This document shows positions 1-10,922 of a stretch of DNA of 64,000 bases, piece after piece. The stretch spans positions 248,001 through 312,000 of the forward strand of contig NC_018315.1 in NCBI RefSeq assembly GCF_000234665.1. Reading direction: 5' to 3'. The DNA is from Leishmania mexicana MHOM/GT/2001/U1103 (lineage: Eukaryota > Euglenozoa > Kinetoplastea > Trypanosomatida > Trypanosomatidae). The notes beneath the pieces were generated by a model. It did not search any database and was not told the DNA's origin. It was given only the letters and a program-made list of their open reading frames with translations. Each line of letters begins with the position of its first letter. Positions within the stretch are counted from its first letter, which is position 1. The position numbers were made by a program, and so were the translations under genes.

Positions 1-105
1 GAGCTCCCCTCTTTCGTTTCGTGACCGGAATTGCTATATATATATATACATCCGTTGTCGCTTGTCCCGCACGACTGTTTCATGGCCTTTCCTCGCCTTT
101 TTTCG

Positions 106-140
<35 letters not shown>

Positions 141-1929
141 GTGGGCGTGGGTGTGCCACCGCGTTTCTCTGGCGGTCGTGCGTGCATGCTTTTCTTCGTT
201 TTTTTTTTTTCGGATGGCGCAGTGACATCATCTGCAGGCGCACGCCAGCAGCGGCGATATGGACGTGAGTGGGATGAGCGCTCGCTCGTTTCCCAGTATT
301 GTGGCATAGGGCCTCCCCTCCCTCCCGCCCTCGTTGCCGTGGGGACGCGCTCCATTTTCTACTTTTTGTTTTCTTTGGTTTGGCATGCGCTCTTTTCCTT
401 TTTTTGATGTGTGCAGCCGTCAACGCGTGCCTGTGACCCGATTCTTTCAGGAACTTGAACCATGGAAGACATGCAGAGACGCAGGCATACACATGTACGT
501 ATACATGTTATGCTTGTACATCTATCTATGTATATGTACGTGCGTGTGTGTGTGTGCCTGCGTGTGTACGTAAGGAAAACAGCCACCAGCATCACTCCAC
601 CACATCAGAATAGGGAGATACGACCCAGAAGATGCGTGACGCTGCGTTGGCTCGATTATTATTATTTTTTTTTACCTGTTAATTAACATATATATACATA
701 CATGTTGTGTATTGCCTTTACGGGTGTTGTTTTTATTTTTTTCTTCATACCGCTCAGCATCCCTCCCGGCACGAACAGGCTTGCACACGTGTGCCGGTAT
801 TCTTTTTCGTTTGTTCCATGATTTTTATGTGAAGGCGGCAGCGCTGGCCTCTCTTCGCCCTGTTGGAGCGCTAAGTAATATTTTTATTACCGGCCTCCTT
901 GTCTTTTCTCTGCGTGGTGTTTCGCGTCGCGACCTTTCTCCTGCTTTATTATTATTATTAAGCTGTGCGTACGTTTTCGTGCTCTCTTTCTCTGCCTTGC
1001 TTTAGTACGCGTGAGCCGCGCATGACGTCGCTGATGTGCCCGCTTTTATTTTCTATGTACGATAATGGTATATGTGTGTGTGTGTGGACGTGCGCGCGCG
1101 CACTCCGTACGCGTGTGGCGCTGTACGCTCTGTGGTGCCAGCGCGCAGGCGCACAGACTTGGATGCTCCTGCCCTGCTAAGTCCTTGACTTATTTTCCTT
1201 TTTACCTTCTTTCTATCGTTGTTCTTTCATCTGCATGCGCTACGTAGGCCTTGACATGCCCAACGTAGCGCGCATGCAGAGGAAATTGACGAGTAAAACC
1301 TGGGTCAGGCGCAGGAATACGTACGCCTCGCACTGTTGAACGCAGGCAAGTACACGCACTTTACTAGGAATAATACCAAAACACGTCGTATGCTCAGGAG
1401 GACATGCAGGCATATGTTGACAAATACGGACTTCGTCTACGAACTCCCTCCTCAGCGCAGTGCTCCAGCCCCCACCCCCACCACCCCTCCCTCCACCACA
1501 CACCGCGGCCGCGCGCCACCCTCGGCGCTGCACCCATCCAGACAACGGCAATCAATTTCTTTTTGTTGATTCGTTTCCATTTGTTTGTGTGCACTCGTGC
1601 ACTTTCCACCGCGCGGTCGCTTTGATTTTTTTATTTTCCGTTTTTTTTTTGTGCTCAGACTCGTGCATATGACACTGCTGTCGGACATCACTCACGCTGA
1701 TGATTGTGGAGACGTGAACGCGGGGAGAAGGATGGGCGAGAGCTCTTTGCTGGCAGGCAGATGGAAGAGACACGTGGAAGCGCCGACACAGAAGTAGTGT
1801 GTCCTGACGTGGTGCTCGTGGTCTCCGCGTTACTTCTGTCCTTCTCCTTTGTCTCTCCTCTACCGCCTGTGAGGCCGCCTTTCACGTTCCTCTCGATTAA
1901 CAGGTAACGCCAAGCTGGCCAACTTTCTC
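1..1929. other. Intergenic DNA with microsatellites
   Basis: No convincing gene is seen on either strand; the short open frames are biased translations of T-rich and TG-rich DNA. The stretch holds a short (AT)n run near 38-50, a (TG)n run at 108-137, several T homopolymers, and C-rich DNA around 1460-1500. This is typical of Leishmania UTR or spacer sequence. The gene upstream, if any, lies outside the window. Confidence 0.6.
108..137. repeat. (TG)n microsatellite
   Basis: About 15 uninterrupted TG units, followed by a G-rich stretch. Such runs are common in Leishmania intergenic DNA. The open frames crossing it with Val-Cys repeats are artefacts. Confidence 0.9.
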
Positions 1930-2770
1930 CCTGAGCTCACCCGGCATGCGTGTGTGGGTCACCCCCTGCCACCCGCACGGAAGGCGCCACCGCTTGCTGC
2001 CCTCCAGCGGGTGGACCCTGGGCGCGGCCCGCGTGGGTCAAGGGGTGCGGCACCCCCGAGGCCGGTGGGCGCAGACGACGCGGAGCGTATCCGAGGAAGG
2101 GGGCGGGAGGGGCCCGTTAGGCGCATGGGCGGACTCGGCGGCAGGGCGGTTTGGCCCAGACGACCAGGATGGAACCGTGGCGCGGCAGCGGCAGATGCGC
2201 TGCGGCTGTGTGTGCGTGTACTTGCTGGCTTGCTCGTTGTGGAGGCGGCACGTGATGGAGCGCTGTGCCTCGTGCGGGCGGAGTCACTGGATCTCACCTC
2301 AGCACTTGGCGGCGCGGCCGGTGAGCTCACCTGCTGCAAGGAAGACGAGGACGACTACTTTCCTGTGTGTATTCGCGTTGGCGCTGGGGTTCGTGACGGC
2401 CATCATATGCACTCCACGCGGCGCGCCTGCGCACGTGCCCTCATGATGCCTGGGGCCCGTATGAGCGCATCATGTGCGTTCGCCCCTTCCCTGGCGCCTC
2501 CACGCACCGCTCTCTCGCCGTGGCGAAGGCGTCACTGCGGTGAGCGCAACGATAAGCACGGCTCGATGGAAGGCGAAACAGCGGCCACCACAGACAATGG
2601 ACGAGCGGGCGCGAGGAGCGCGTGCCGACATGGTGCGACGGCTGCCGTCTCATGCCCACGTGCCTTGCTCCGCTTCCCTCTCTAGCGTCTGGTGGTGCCA
2701 GCACGCCCCCGCTCGCACGCTCGCCTGCGACCAGAGGGTGCACAGCGACGGCGCCGCCGCGTAGGCCTCA
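1930..2770 (+). mobile_element. Degenerate SIDER2-like retroposon
   Basis: A block of higher, more even GC than its surroundings, bounded by T-rich or pyrimidine-rich DNA. It contains phrases I associate with Leishmania SIDER2 elements: a GTGTGGGTCACCCCCTGCC start near 1951, a GGAGCGTATCCGAGGA stretch near 2082, and GAGCTCACCTGC near 2322. SIDERs are truncated, non-coding ingi/L1Tc-clade relics usually found in 3'UTRs. The 243-residue open frame through the block (about 1954-2685) is a by-product of GC-rich composition. It shares short motifs (AGCGTATCCGA, GAGCTCAC) with the three near-identical elements at 5.5, 16.9 and 27.9 kb but is clearly diverged from them. The boundaries are approximate, and membership is from recognition, not alignment. 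Confidence 0.5.
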
Positions 2771-3284
2771 GATGTGTTGCGGTGCGTGCACGGCGATGCC
2801 ACGTGTAAGCGCCTCTCCCTCTCCTTGCACGCACACTGGGCGTGGGCTCTTGCTCTCTTCTCTATCCTCTATGCCTTTCACCTCGCCGTCCTCCGCGCGT
2901 GTGCGTGTTTCTGTGCGCCGCCACCCCCTCCCTCCACCGGTACCGGCGCACTGGCACTTTCCACAACGCCGCCTCGTCCGCAGAGCAACCACAGCATCGC
3001 GACTCACAAGCCGACCTCCTTGCTGGCTCGATTCCTGCGCGTCGACAGCCGTTATCCCCCCCACAAACCCCCTTCACCTCATCCTTATTGCTTTTGCTTT
3101 CACCTTTGCTGCTGGCCTCTCGGCCCTTCTCTCCCTCTCCGAGTGTTGCGCCACAACACCGCATTCGAGGCCCCCACCCACCCCCACCCCGCCGTTTACG
3201 AGCGCTGCATAGCGGGAGTAGCTCCGTGTGTCGCCCCCGTATCACGCACGCACGCGCACGCAGGCATTCAGGTGCTCCGCTGCC
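2771..3284. promoter_or_regulatory. Pyrimidine-rich 5' flank (trans-splicing region)
   Basis: Long C/T tracts, notably 3069-3138, precede the first MFS gene and are followed by several AG dinucleotides before the ATG at 3285. In trypanosomatids such tracts direct spliced-leader addition and polyadenylation of the upstream mRNA. The exact acceptor cannot be fixed by eye. Confidence 0.5.
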
Positions 3285-5246
3285 ATGCAGACCAACGAGG
3301 AGGTTGTGCTTTACCGTCTCGCGACGGGGCCGCAGAAGCCCGTCAGCGAGCACAAGCGGTTTTCGATCCTGGTGCTCGGCTCCTTCGGCTGCATCGTGTG
3401 CTCCTTCAGCTATGCGTGGAATCTCATCTCCGGCACGATGCAGCAGCGGTACGACCTCTCGCAGCGTGACCTGAGCACGATTGCGACGGTGGGCCTCGTG
3501 GTCCAGTACTGCGTGCTCCCCTACGCCTTCCTGTACGACTTCCTGGGGCCCGTTCCAATCAGCATCATCGGCACTGTGTACTTCCCGCTGGGCACTCTGC
3601 TGCTTGCGCTGTGCTTTATGGGCAAGATCGAGGGCAGCGTGGCACGCCTCTCCGTGTTCAACGCCATGATGGCTTGCGGCTGCGGCATGTTTGATCTTGT
3701 GAGCTGCATCACCGTCCTGTCTCACTTCCCGACAAACCGTGGCCCCGTGACGGCGCTGCTCAAGACGTTCACCGGCCTGGGCTCTGCAATTGTCGCGTGC
3801 CTGTACGCCGGCTACTTCGACTCCAACGCCGAGAAGCACTTCTTCTTCCTGTTTTCTCTGGGTATTCTTGTGGGCGCCCTGTGCATTGTGTTCATGCGGC
3901 TGCCCCCCTACCACCTGACGCAGTACGAGGAGCGGAAGTTGTCTGATGAGGTGAAGGAGCGCCGCCTGGTGACGAAGGCGCAGTACCTGCGTCAGGAGGC
4001 ACCGCTGCGCCGCTTCGTGTTGGGCCTGTTCATCCTGGTTGTGCTCATTGTCTTCGTGACGACGCAGAGTGCGCTGGTGAGCTACCTGAAGCTGGGGAAA
4101 GCCCCGAGGCTTGCCTTTGCGATCGTGTCCACAATCCTGGTGTTCTTGTATTTCCTTGTGATGGCCCCGCTCCCGTTTCTGAACAGCAGCCACATCCCGT
4201 TCTTCCATCCGGTGCACTCGAAGCGCGACGCGCGCGACGACGCTGACAGCGGACACACTACTGAACCCCCGGAGTTGCTGGTGAGCGGTATGAGCAGGTG
4301 CAACTCACCGGATGATGAGCAGGTGGGCGACAAGAAAGTGAAGAGTCTTGTGGACGACGCTGGTGTTGTGGCGGAGAAACGGATTGCTGAGACTGGTACA
4401 GGGGCTTCGGCCGAAGTCGAGACGGAGATCGACTACGTTGCACCGCAGTACCAGGGTACCTTCATCCACAACCTGGGCACGCTGGAGCTGTGGGCTCTGT
4501 GGTGGACGTCGTTCGTTACGACAGGTGTGACGTTCGTGATTATTTTTAATTCTTCATTTCTCTTTGTTGCTCTGCAGAGTGCGCCGGTCAGCAATTCGCT
4601 GCGGACGATGTTGACGGTACTCAATGGCGTGGGCAGCGCTGTGGGCCGGCTGCTGATGTCCTACTTCGAGGTCTGGTCGCAGAAGCGCAAGGCCGAGGAC
4701 CGCGTGCCGATCACCATGGCAGTATTTTTTTCCACCGGCTGTATCATCATTAGCATCGTGCTATTCCTTTCGCTGCCTGCTGCCGCGCTCCCGCTGCCTC
4801 AGGTGCTAGCCGCGCTCGGTAACGGCTTCTACAACGGTATCGTGATTCTGGTGTCCCGCACGATCTTCGCGAAGGACCCCGCGAAGCACTACAACTTCTG
4901 CTTCACTGCACCTATGCTAGCATCGCTGGTATTCAACCGTTTCCTGTACGGCGAGTGGTACACGGTGCAGGCGGAGAAGCAGGCACGCCCGGATAAGATG
5001 TGCTACGGAAAGACGTGCGTGCTGATGCCGCTGGTGGTACTGCTCGGGCTTGGGTGCAGCGCCTTCATCACGGACGTGGTGCTGAATCTTCGCTACCGCT
5101 CGTACTCCCAGAGGGTATTGGCGGAGCGCGCGCGTCTGCGTGAGCAGGATGAGCTAGCTCAAAAGGCGGGTGCTATGGTTCTCAGCGACGCAAGGGACGG
5201 TGTGGGCACCGACAAGGCTGGGGACCTGGAGATGAAGGAGCTCTGA
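3285..5246 (+). CDS. Nodulin-like major facilitator transporter, paralogue A
   Basis: A 653-residue polytopic membrane protein with about 12 hydrophobic segments in two halves, split by a long hydrophilic loop (about residues 305-385). The N-half has the nodulin-like/MFS signature: a YAWNLISG stretch after TM1, a YDFLGP motif after TM2 and a FPTNRGPV motif in the middle. The C-half ends with AKDPAKHYNF and NRFLYGEW, shared almost exactly with the neighbour at 7.4-9.2 kb. The substrate is unknown; plant nodulin-like MFS proteins and trypanosomatid relatives are proposed solute or drug transporters of plasma or organelle membranes. The open frame extends upstream to 3228, but that codon is GTG, so the first ATG at 3285 is chosen. 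A SIDER element begins about 210 nt after the stop. Confident on family, not on substrate. Confidence 0.88.
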   Translation: MQTNEEVVLYRLATGPQKPVSEHKRFSILVLGSFGCIVCSFSYAWNLISGTMQQRYDLSQRDLSTIATVGLVVQYCVLPYAFLYDFLGPVPISIIGTVYFPLGTLLLALCFMGKIEGSVARLSVFNAMMACGCGMFDLVSCITVLSHFPTNRGPVTALLKTFTGLGSAIVACLYAGYFDSNAEKHFFFLFSLGILVGALCIVFMRLPPYHLTQYEERKLSDEVKERRLVTKAQYLRQEAPLRRFVLGLFILVVLIVFVTTQSALVSYLKLGKAPRLAFAIVSTILVFLYFLVMAPLPFLNSSHIPFFHPVHSKRDARDDADSGHTTEPPELLVSGMSRCNSPDDEQVGDKKVKSLVDDAGVVAEKRIAETGTGASAEVETEIDYVAPQYQGTFIHNLGTLELWALWWTSFVTTGVTFVIIFNSSFLFVALQSAPVSNSLRTMLTVLNGVGSAVGRLLMSYFEVWSQKRKAEDRVPITMAVFFSTGCIIISIVLFLSLPAAALPLPQVLAALGNGFYNGIVILVSRTIFAKDPAKHYNFCFTAPMLASLVFNRFLYGEWYTVQAEKQARPDKMCYGKTCVLMPLVVLLGLGCSAFITDVVLNLRYRSYSQRVLAERARLREQDELAQKAGAMVLSDARDGVGTDKAGDLEMKEL

Positions 5247-5455
5247 CAGGCGCAGTGCGGAGAGGTAAACGAGAAACATCCTACGGGGAAGTACGCATCG
5301 CTGCCCTGTCGTCTGGAAGGCTCAGATCGATCTTTGCCTTTCCGCCAACCCACAGTCAGGGGGCTGGGGACTGGAAAGGTGTGTGCGTTGCGGCGGCCAG
5401 GCGCGCGCACTCACTATATGATGGTGGCGAGAGCGTATTAGCGCGAGGGAGAGTT

Positions 5456-6076
5456 CTGTTCTGAGCCGCCCTCCTTGCGCACCCCCGCTGACAGGGCGGA
5501 GGGGCACCCCTCTCCATGCATGGTATCCCGGGGCCCAGCACCCTCCCCTCTCTGTGGGAGCGCAAAACAGCCCCTCCCTTTTATCCCTGCTTTTACCCAC
5601 CCACCTCTCGTGTTGGCAGGGCCAGGTGCCCGCGATGTGAGGAGGTAACAGGTATGTATCGCTTCTGATGTCGGCGGCCAGATCCTGGATGGCGTGGCGT
5701 CGGAGCGACCTGCTGCAGTGCACGCGCCTGACCCATCCACATGATGGGGCGGCGTGTCAGCGCGACTCGAGCGTATCCGACCCCCGGCCCTTGCACCGCC
5801 TACTGGTGGATGGGGAGCCTGAGCGCCACCGCGAGGGATGCAGCACGCGGCGGCCAGCGTGATGGGAGGAGCTGCTGTGAGGCGACCTGCGTGGCGGGGA
5901 GGGGGGTGGCCCGTGCTCGAGGCGGAAGCCGTGCTTGAATGACTGAGTCGGTATATTGCTGCAACGCGTGTCTAGGGCTGCCATCGCACGACGCGATGGG
6001 GGAGGAGGGCCTGTGACCGGCCGTGTGGTGGCGGAGTGGTGGTGGAGGGGGTTTGAGCTCACGCGCCCTGCGGCGG
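5456..6076 (+). mobile_element. SIDER retroposon, copy 1 (long form)
   Basis: A 621-bp GC-rich element in the presumed 3'UTR of the first MFS gene, in the same direction. It matches 27901-28521 with only three differences seen by eye (5482, 5491, 5534). Its 3' 509 bp match 16898-17406 with one substitution (5640). The features that suggest SIDER2 are the position just after a stop, sense orientation, non-coding GC-rich sequence and the shared GAGCTCACGCGCCCTGCGGCGG-like end. SIDER2 elements are known to promote mRNA decay in Leishmania. The near-identity of the copies is unusual for this degenerate family. Confidence 0.75.
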
Positions 6077-7366
6077 CGAAACGGACACGCCAATCAATAA
6101 AGTGAAGCATTTTGTCTTTGATGCTGGCCACACTCGCGCACCTGGGCAAGGTACCACAGGGTGGCGGTGTTCAAGAAGAAGAAGTGTCTACGAGGGCAGC
6201 TTAGGACGCTGCAGAGTGCCGCTGCTGGTGAGAGCGAGGCCGGGTTGGCGGGGAAGGGTGGCAGGAAGAGTGACAATGGCTCGTGGGAGGGCAACACGCT
6301 GGCTGTTGGTGTACCAGGGTCTTGTGAGCCTTAGCGCATGCCGCATCCTCGCCCCAACCTTCCTCCCTCCTCCATCTTCCCACGTTTGCTGGCATTTCAA
6401 GAGCGGTTGGAGGGAGGGGGGACTCTACCGCTGCTGCCGAGAGAAAACTGTACGCGAAATAGGAGTGCGTCTTGTGCGCTCCTTTGGTTCGCGTCTCCAG
6501 CTCCTCGAAAGACCCCCGAAAGTTGCGAGAGGAGAAGGGAGTGGGTGGGAGAGGGGGTGGGAGGCTCGAAATCGCCGCGCTGTCCATGTCCGACTTGCGT
6601 GCTCTCTCACAAATCGCTCCCTCTGCCTTTATGTCTCTGGCGTTCCACACCTTTCCATTCGCCGGCTCCCTACAAACACACACCCACACACACGCACACA
6701 CACGCGCGGTCGCTGAAACAACACTAACAAACAGCAAACGGGTGTACCGACATCACCGTCTCTTCCCCCTAACCCACCCCCCTGGCGGCCCTGTCACGGC
6801 CACGCTCGACCCACACAGGACGCTGACAAACACCCAGCGGCTAACATTGTGTAGAAACACTGCACCTCCTACCCCATCTTGTCGGCTTTTTCTTTCGTGT
6901 CCGTGCATTTCCGTCTCTCCCCCTCCCTCCGTCTCTTCCCGCATTGCCCCACCTCTCTTTTACTCCTCCCTCCGCATAAAGTCATCGGCGCCAACCTCAC
7001 CCGATCCACCGCCCGCACACCGTTCGCCCCGTTCTCCATCCGCGGGTACGCCCGTCTTCTGCCGCTGTTCTTTGCTCGCACCGGCCCTGTCTCTCTCCTT
7101 CTCTCTGTCGGCATTTTCCCCACGACCCACGGACAGTGGTGCGCACACTGACTTTGCGACGGACCCACTCTTACGTCACTTAATCTTGCCTTCACGTCTT
7201 CCCCACGTTGTTTCGTCAAGTTTGGTGGTGGTGGAGGAACTCCGTTGTCGTTCGTGCTGCAGCCCCCTCCCACCTGCTGAGCAGCAGCAGTGGTATCAGC
7301 GACTGAGTTCACAGGATTCCCACGCACGCATACCCGGCCCACAAGAAGCGCCCCGAAAAATCAGCT
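6077..7366. other. Intergenic spacer between the two MFS genes
   Basis: No gene is supported. The span holds a CA-rich run near 6673-6712 and long pyrimidine tracts from about 6880 to 7217, the expected signal for polyadenylation of the upstream gene and trans-splicing of the next. A 302-codon open frame at 6472-7380 is pyrimidine-tract translation and overlaps the true MFS start in another frame. Confidence 0.6.
7168..7220 (+). promoter_or_regulatory. Candidate polypyrimidine tract and AG acceptor for MFS paralogue B
   Basis: A T/C-rich run ends in GTTTCGTCAAG, with the AG at 7219-7220 and 146 nt before the ATG. It is consistent with spliced-leader addition. Other AGs lie closer to the ATG (for example in CACAGG near 7313), so usage is uncertain. 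Confidence 0.4.
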
Positions 7367-9238
7367 ATGCCTCTCCGTGACGAGTCCGATGGCCTCGAAC
7401 GCTCCGTCGAGGACGATTCGAGCACGGAGTGTAATGTGCTGAAGCTGGACCTGACCAACCAGCGTCCGATTAGCGAGGCGCGCCGCTACGGCCTACTGAC
7501 GCTTGCCTCCTTTGCCATGATCTGCGCCTCGACATCGTACGCCTTCAACCTGTTCAGCGGCAGCCTTCGCGACAAGTACAACTTCGACTCCCGCCAGATG
7601 TCCACCATCAACACGGTGGGCATGGTGTTCGCCTACTTTCTGCTGCCGTACGGCACGATATACGACTACCTCGGCCCGCTGCCGGTGTACATCCTTGCGT
7701 GCGTGCTGGCGTCGCTGGGGCTGCTGCTGATGGGCCTCACGTTCCACGACGTGATTGGCGGCTCTGTCGTGCGGTTCTGCGTGTTCAACGCACTGCTGAG
7801 CCTTGGCAGTCAGCTGTTCGATCTTGCAACGGTGGTGACGATGCTGAGCATCTTCCCAACGCGTCGCGGGTGGGTCGTGGCGCTGCTGAAGACGCTGATG
7901 GGCCTGGGCACTGCGATCATCGGGTCGATGCGCACGGGCTTTTTCCTGAACACGCCGGCAAACTACTTCTACTTCCTGGTGGGGATGGTGCTTGTGACCG
8001 GGCTGTGCTGCATTGCGGTGATGCGACTGCCGTCATACCACCTGACGGGCTACCAGGAGAGCCGCCTGAGCGATGAGCAGAAGATTGCGCGCGGTGCACG
8101 AGTCGCAGCGTACTTGACGCAGGAGCCGCCGATGTGGCGCTTCTACTTGAGCATTGCGGTGGTGCTTGTGCTTGTGGTGTATCTGCCGATGACGAGCGCG
8201 CTGGCAGCGTTCACGAAGGTTGCGAAGACACAGCACGGCCTGCTCGCCTTCGCGATCGTAGCCGTGATCATCACGAGCTGCTTTCTGCTGATGCTGGTGC
8301 CGTGCCCGTGGCTGGATCGTCTGACGACGAAGGGGTCGAAGACTGATGAATTGGCGGAGAGCGGCGAGGTGCTGACGGACATCGACTACATTGCCCCGCA
8401 GTACCAGACGACCTTCTTGCAGAGCTGCTGCACGGCGAGCCTGTGGTGCATCCTCTGGACGATGTTCTGCGGCGTTGGTGCCGAGTTCGTAATCATCTTC
8501 AACGCGTCGCCCATCTTCTCTGCGCTGACGGAGACACCGAAGCTGGACACGACGGTGGCTGCGCTGCTGACGGTGCTGAACGGTGCTGGCAGTGCGCTGG
8601 GTCGCCTGGCCATGTCCGTGTTCGAGCACTATACGCAGAAGCGCAAAGCCGAGGAACGCATGCCTATCACCGTCGCCTTTTTTGTGCCGACGACGCTGAT
8701 CATTGTTTCGATGGCGCTGTTCCTGGTGCTGCCAGGCCGCTCGCTGCTGATTGCATTCGCGCTGGCGTCTCTTGGTAACGGCTTCTGCGCCAGCGTCACC
8801 ATTCTCGTCTTGCGTACCATGTATGCCAAGGACCCCGCGAAGCACTACAACTTTGGCTTCAACGCGCTGTGGATCGCGGCAGTCCTGCTGAACCGCCTGC
8901 TGTACGGTGAGTGGATTGCGTCTCGGGCCGACAGGCAGGGCCAGAAGGTGTGCGTTGGCCGCGAGTGCGTGATGATGCCGCTGCTCGTCATGATCGGCAT
9001 GAACCTGACGGCGCTTCTCTCGGATGTGTACCTGCACATCAGCTACTCACGCTTCTCGCGCAAGGTGCTGGCCGAGCGCCGCCGCCTGCGGGAGCGGGTC
9101 ATCGCCGCGGGCAGCTCGGGGCCGATCTGCCCGGAAAAGGAGGTAGTCCCTGGTGAAAGAGTCTACGTACAGGATTCGAGTAACAGCCTTGTCGATTCCC
9201 TTGAGGACGCGCAGCAGCAGCGAAATCTTCGCGACTAA
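7367..9238 (+). CDS. Nodulin-like major facilitator transporter, paralogue B
   Basis: A 623-residue paralogue of the preceding gene with the same two-half, about 12-TM plan. Shared landmarks include YAFNLFSG, YDYLGP, FPTRRGWV, a PSYHLTGYQE cytoplasmic segment, DIDYIAPQYQ before TM7, and the C-terminal AKDPAKHYNFGF and NRLLYGEW. Its central loop is much shorter (about residues 321-338 against about 80 residues in paralogue A), which accounts for most of the length difference. The start is the ATG at 7367; the acidic, hydrophilic N-terminus precedes TM1. Nucleotides 7505-7773, covering TM1-TM3, recur exactly at 14858-15126 in a broken third copy. The substrate is unknown. Confidence 0.88.
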   Translation: MPLRDESDGLERSVEDDSSTECNVLKLDLTNQRPISEARRYGLLTLASFAMICASTSYAFNLFSGSLRDKYNFDSRQMSTINTVGMVFAYFLLPYGTIYDYLGPLPVYILACVLASLGLLLMGLTFHDVIGGSVVRFCVFNALLSLGSQLFDLATVVTMLSIFPTRRGWVVALLKTLMGLGTAIIGSMRTGFFLNTPANYFYFLVGMVLVTGLCCIAVMRLPSYHLTGYQESRLSDEQKIARGARVAAYLTQEPPMWRFYLSIAVVLVLVVYLPMTSALAAFTKVAKTQHGLLAFAIVAVIITSCFLLMLVPCPWLDRLTTKGSKTDELAESGEVLTDIDYIAPQYQTTFLQSCCTASLWCILWTMFCGVGAEFVIIFNASPIFSALTETPKLDTTVAALLTVLNGAGSALGRLAMSVFEHYTQKRKAEERMPITVAFFVPTTLIIVSMALFLVLPGRSLLIAFALASLGNGFCASVTILVLRTMYAKDPAKHYNFGFNALWIAAVLLNRLLYGEWIASRADRQGQKVCVGRECVMMPLLVMIGMNLTALLSDVYLHISYSRFSRKVLAERRRLRERVIAAGSSGPICPEKEVVPGERVYVQDSSNSLVDSLEDAQQQRNLRD

Positions 9239-10722
9239 AGTGGTGGCTCTGCGGATAGAGGCGACTGCACCTGCGGCGGCACATGCAGTCTCATGTGGCG
9301 CACGAAGTGGTGTCTGCCTTCCACACACTTCCAGAAGTGTTCTCGTTTTCCGTCGATCGCCACGTCGTGTCTTTTTTTTTTACGTTCGATCCTTTTTTTT
9401 TTTCTGCTGCGTCGCAGCCCTTTCCGCCCCTTCCCGCCCCGCCCCTCTCCCTCGGCCCACCCCCCTTGCTTCGCGCCTGTGTCCGTCAGTTGACAGTCTC
9501 TTGGCGAGCGCACCGCGGCCCCGTAAGACTTCAACCGCCGCTCTCGTTGTCTCCGCGTGTACGCGGTTATGCGTGCTTGCCTCCGTCTCTCTGCCTGTGT
9601 GTGTGTGTGTTGGCTTGTGGAGTGCTCTTGTGCCTAGAGGCCCGCTTGAGCGGGCGGCGTGCGATGCTGTCTACACCAATACTCACAATACATGCAGACG
9701 TCGATGCACGCCCTTGACAAGTGCGCGATGGCCACCTCGACGCTTCGAGGGCGGAGAAGTGCTGGTGGAACACGACTTGAGCGCGTGCCGAAGGGGGATG
9801 AGTGGTGCGAGGCTGGCGGATGCAGAGGCGGCGAGGAGCGCGCACATATAAGCTGAGCAGACATGGCGCAACACTTTCGCGTATCACGCGGAAGACGTGT
9901 GAGGAAGCGATGAAGTGAGGAACCCCCCCCCCCCAAAAAAAAAGGAGGGAGCAAGAGCGCGTGAGAGCAAGGGGCAGTGACGCAAAAAAAAAAACACGTG
10001 CAGAGGCCGTGAAGACACAAGAATGGCGGCAAGGCGAGCGGCGAACCAGCCTGGGTCTCCGAGCCTTTTTTCATCGGCTGGTAGTTCAGTCGCACTCCTT
10101 GCTCTCTCCCCTTCCTTCCCTGTTGTGTGGTCCCGCCCTGCGCGCGCGCCTCTCTCTCCGCCTGCTAGGTTTGCTGTGTGCTTCTTCGTATGGGCGTCCC
10201 TTTCTGCGTCTGCCTGTGCTTTCTCCGCCTCCGCTCAGATTTATGCGCATCGAGTGTGATGCAGCACTTCATTCGTGTAAGCGCGTGTCTGAGTGAGTGT
10301 GTGTGTGGGTGGATGTGAGTCTCTCTTTTGTGTTGGGCGTGGCTTGGGCAAGCGGAGCACTTGCTTCCTCGGCAAACCGGCCACGTACCTGCACACCCAT
10401 CCACCCACCCACTCACACCCACACACACCACACACACGCATGACGAGGTGAGACACCCACGCATACACAGGTACGAAAGGAAACGCATTCCCTTCTTTGA
10501 TGTTTTTTTTTGTCTGTTTAAATTATATACTGCCGTTCTCCGAGTTAGCCAGTCAGCCAACCAACCGAAAAAAACATTAAGCATCTCGCTTCGATTCGAT
10601 TCGTCATGTGCCCCACCCCCCTCCCTCCCCTTCCCTTACGTGGATTCCCTAACGTTTTGCCTTCTCTTTGCTTTTTTTTCCTCTTTCTCCCCCTCCCCCT
10701 CCCTGTTGGCGTCTGGCCTCAG

Positions 10723-10806
10723 CGTGTGTGTGTGTGTTGTGTGTTGTGTGTTGTGTGTTGTGTGTGTGTGTTGTGTGTTGTGTGTTGTGTGTTGTGTGTG
10801 TGTGTG
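10723..10806. repeat. Compound (TG)n/(TGTTG)n microsatellite
   Basis: About 84 bp made only of TG and TTG units, with regular TTG interruptions that form a higher-order pattern. It is followed by AT repeats within 100 bp. Confidence 0.9.
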
Positions 10807-10890
10807 CACACTGGCTCTCTCTCTCCCCCCGCATATAGTGCGGGAGCATTCGGCAAACACTTAGGCTGGCACGCGTTTCCATGTATACAT

Positions 10891-10922
10891 AAATAAATAT
10901 ATATATATATATATATATATAT
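10891..10922. repeat. (AT)n microsatellite
   Basis: AAATAAATAT followed by about 12 AT units. It is one of several AT tracts in an otherwise GC-rich genome. Confidence 0.85.

Noticed and set aside
1954..2685. 243-codon open frame
   Set aside because: It lies within the SIDER2-like block; Arg/Ala/Gly-rich composition comes from GC-rich repeat DNA, and overlapping frames on both strands are equally open.
3228..3284. N-terminal extension of MFS paralogue A
   Set aside because: The codon at 3228 is GTG, not ATG; the next in-frame ATG (3285) fits the transporter N-terminus.
2862..4256. 464-codon frame on the - strand
   Set aside because: Antisense shadow of MFS paralogue A; His/Gln/Arg-rich reverse translation of GC-biased codons.
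6472..7380. 302-codon frame upstream of MFS paralogue B
   Set aside because: Ser/Pro/His/Thr-rich translation of a pyrimidine tract; overlaps the true start in another frame.
8033..9037. 334-codon frame on the - strand
   Set aside because: Antisense shadow of MFS paralogue B with the same biased composition.
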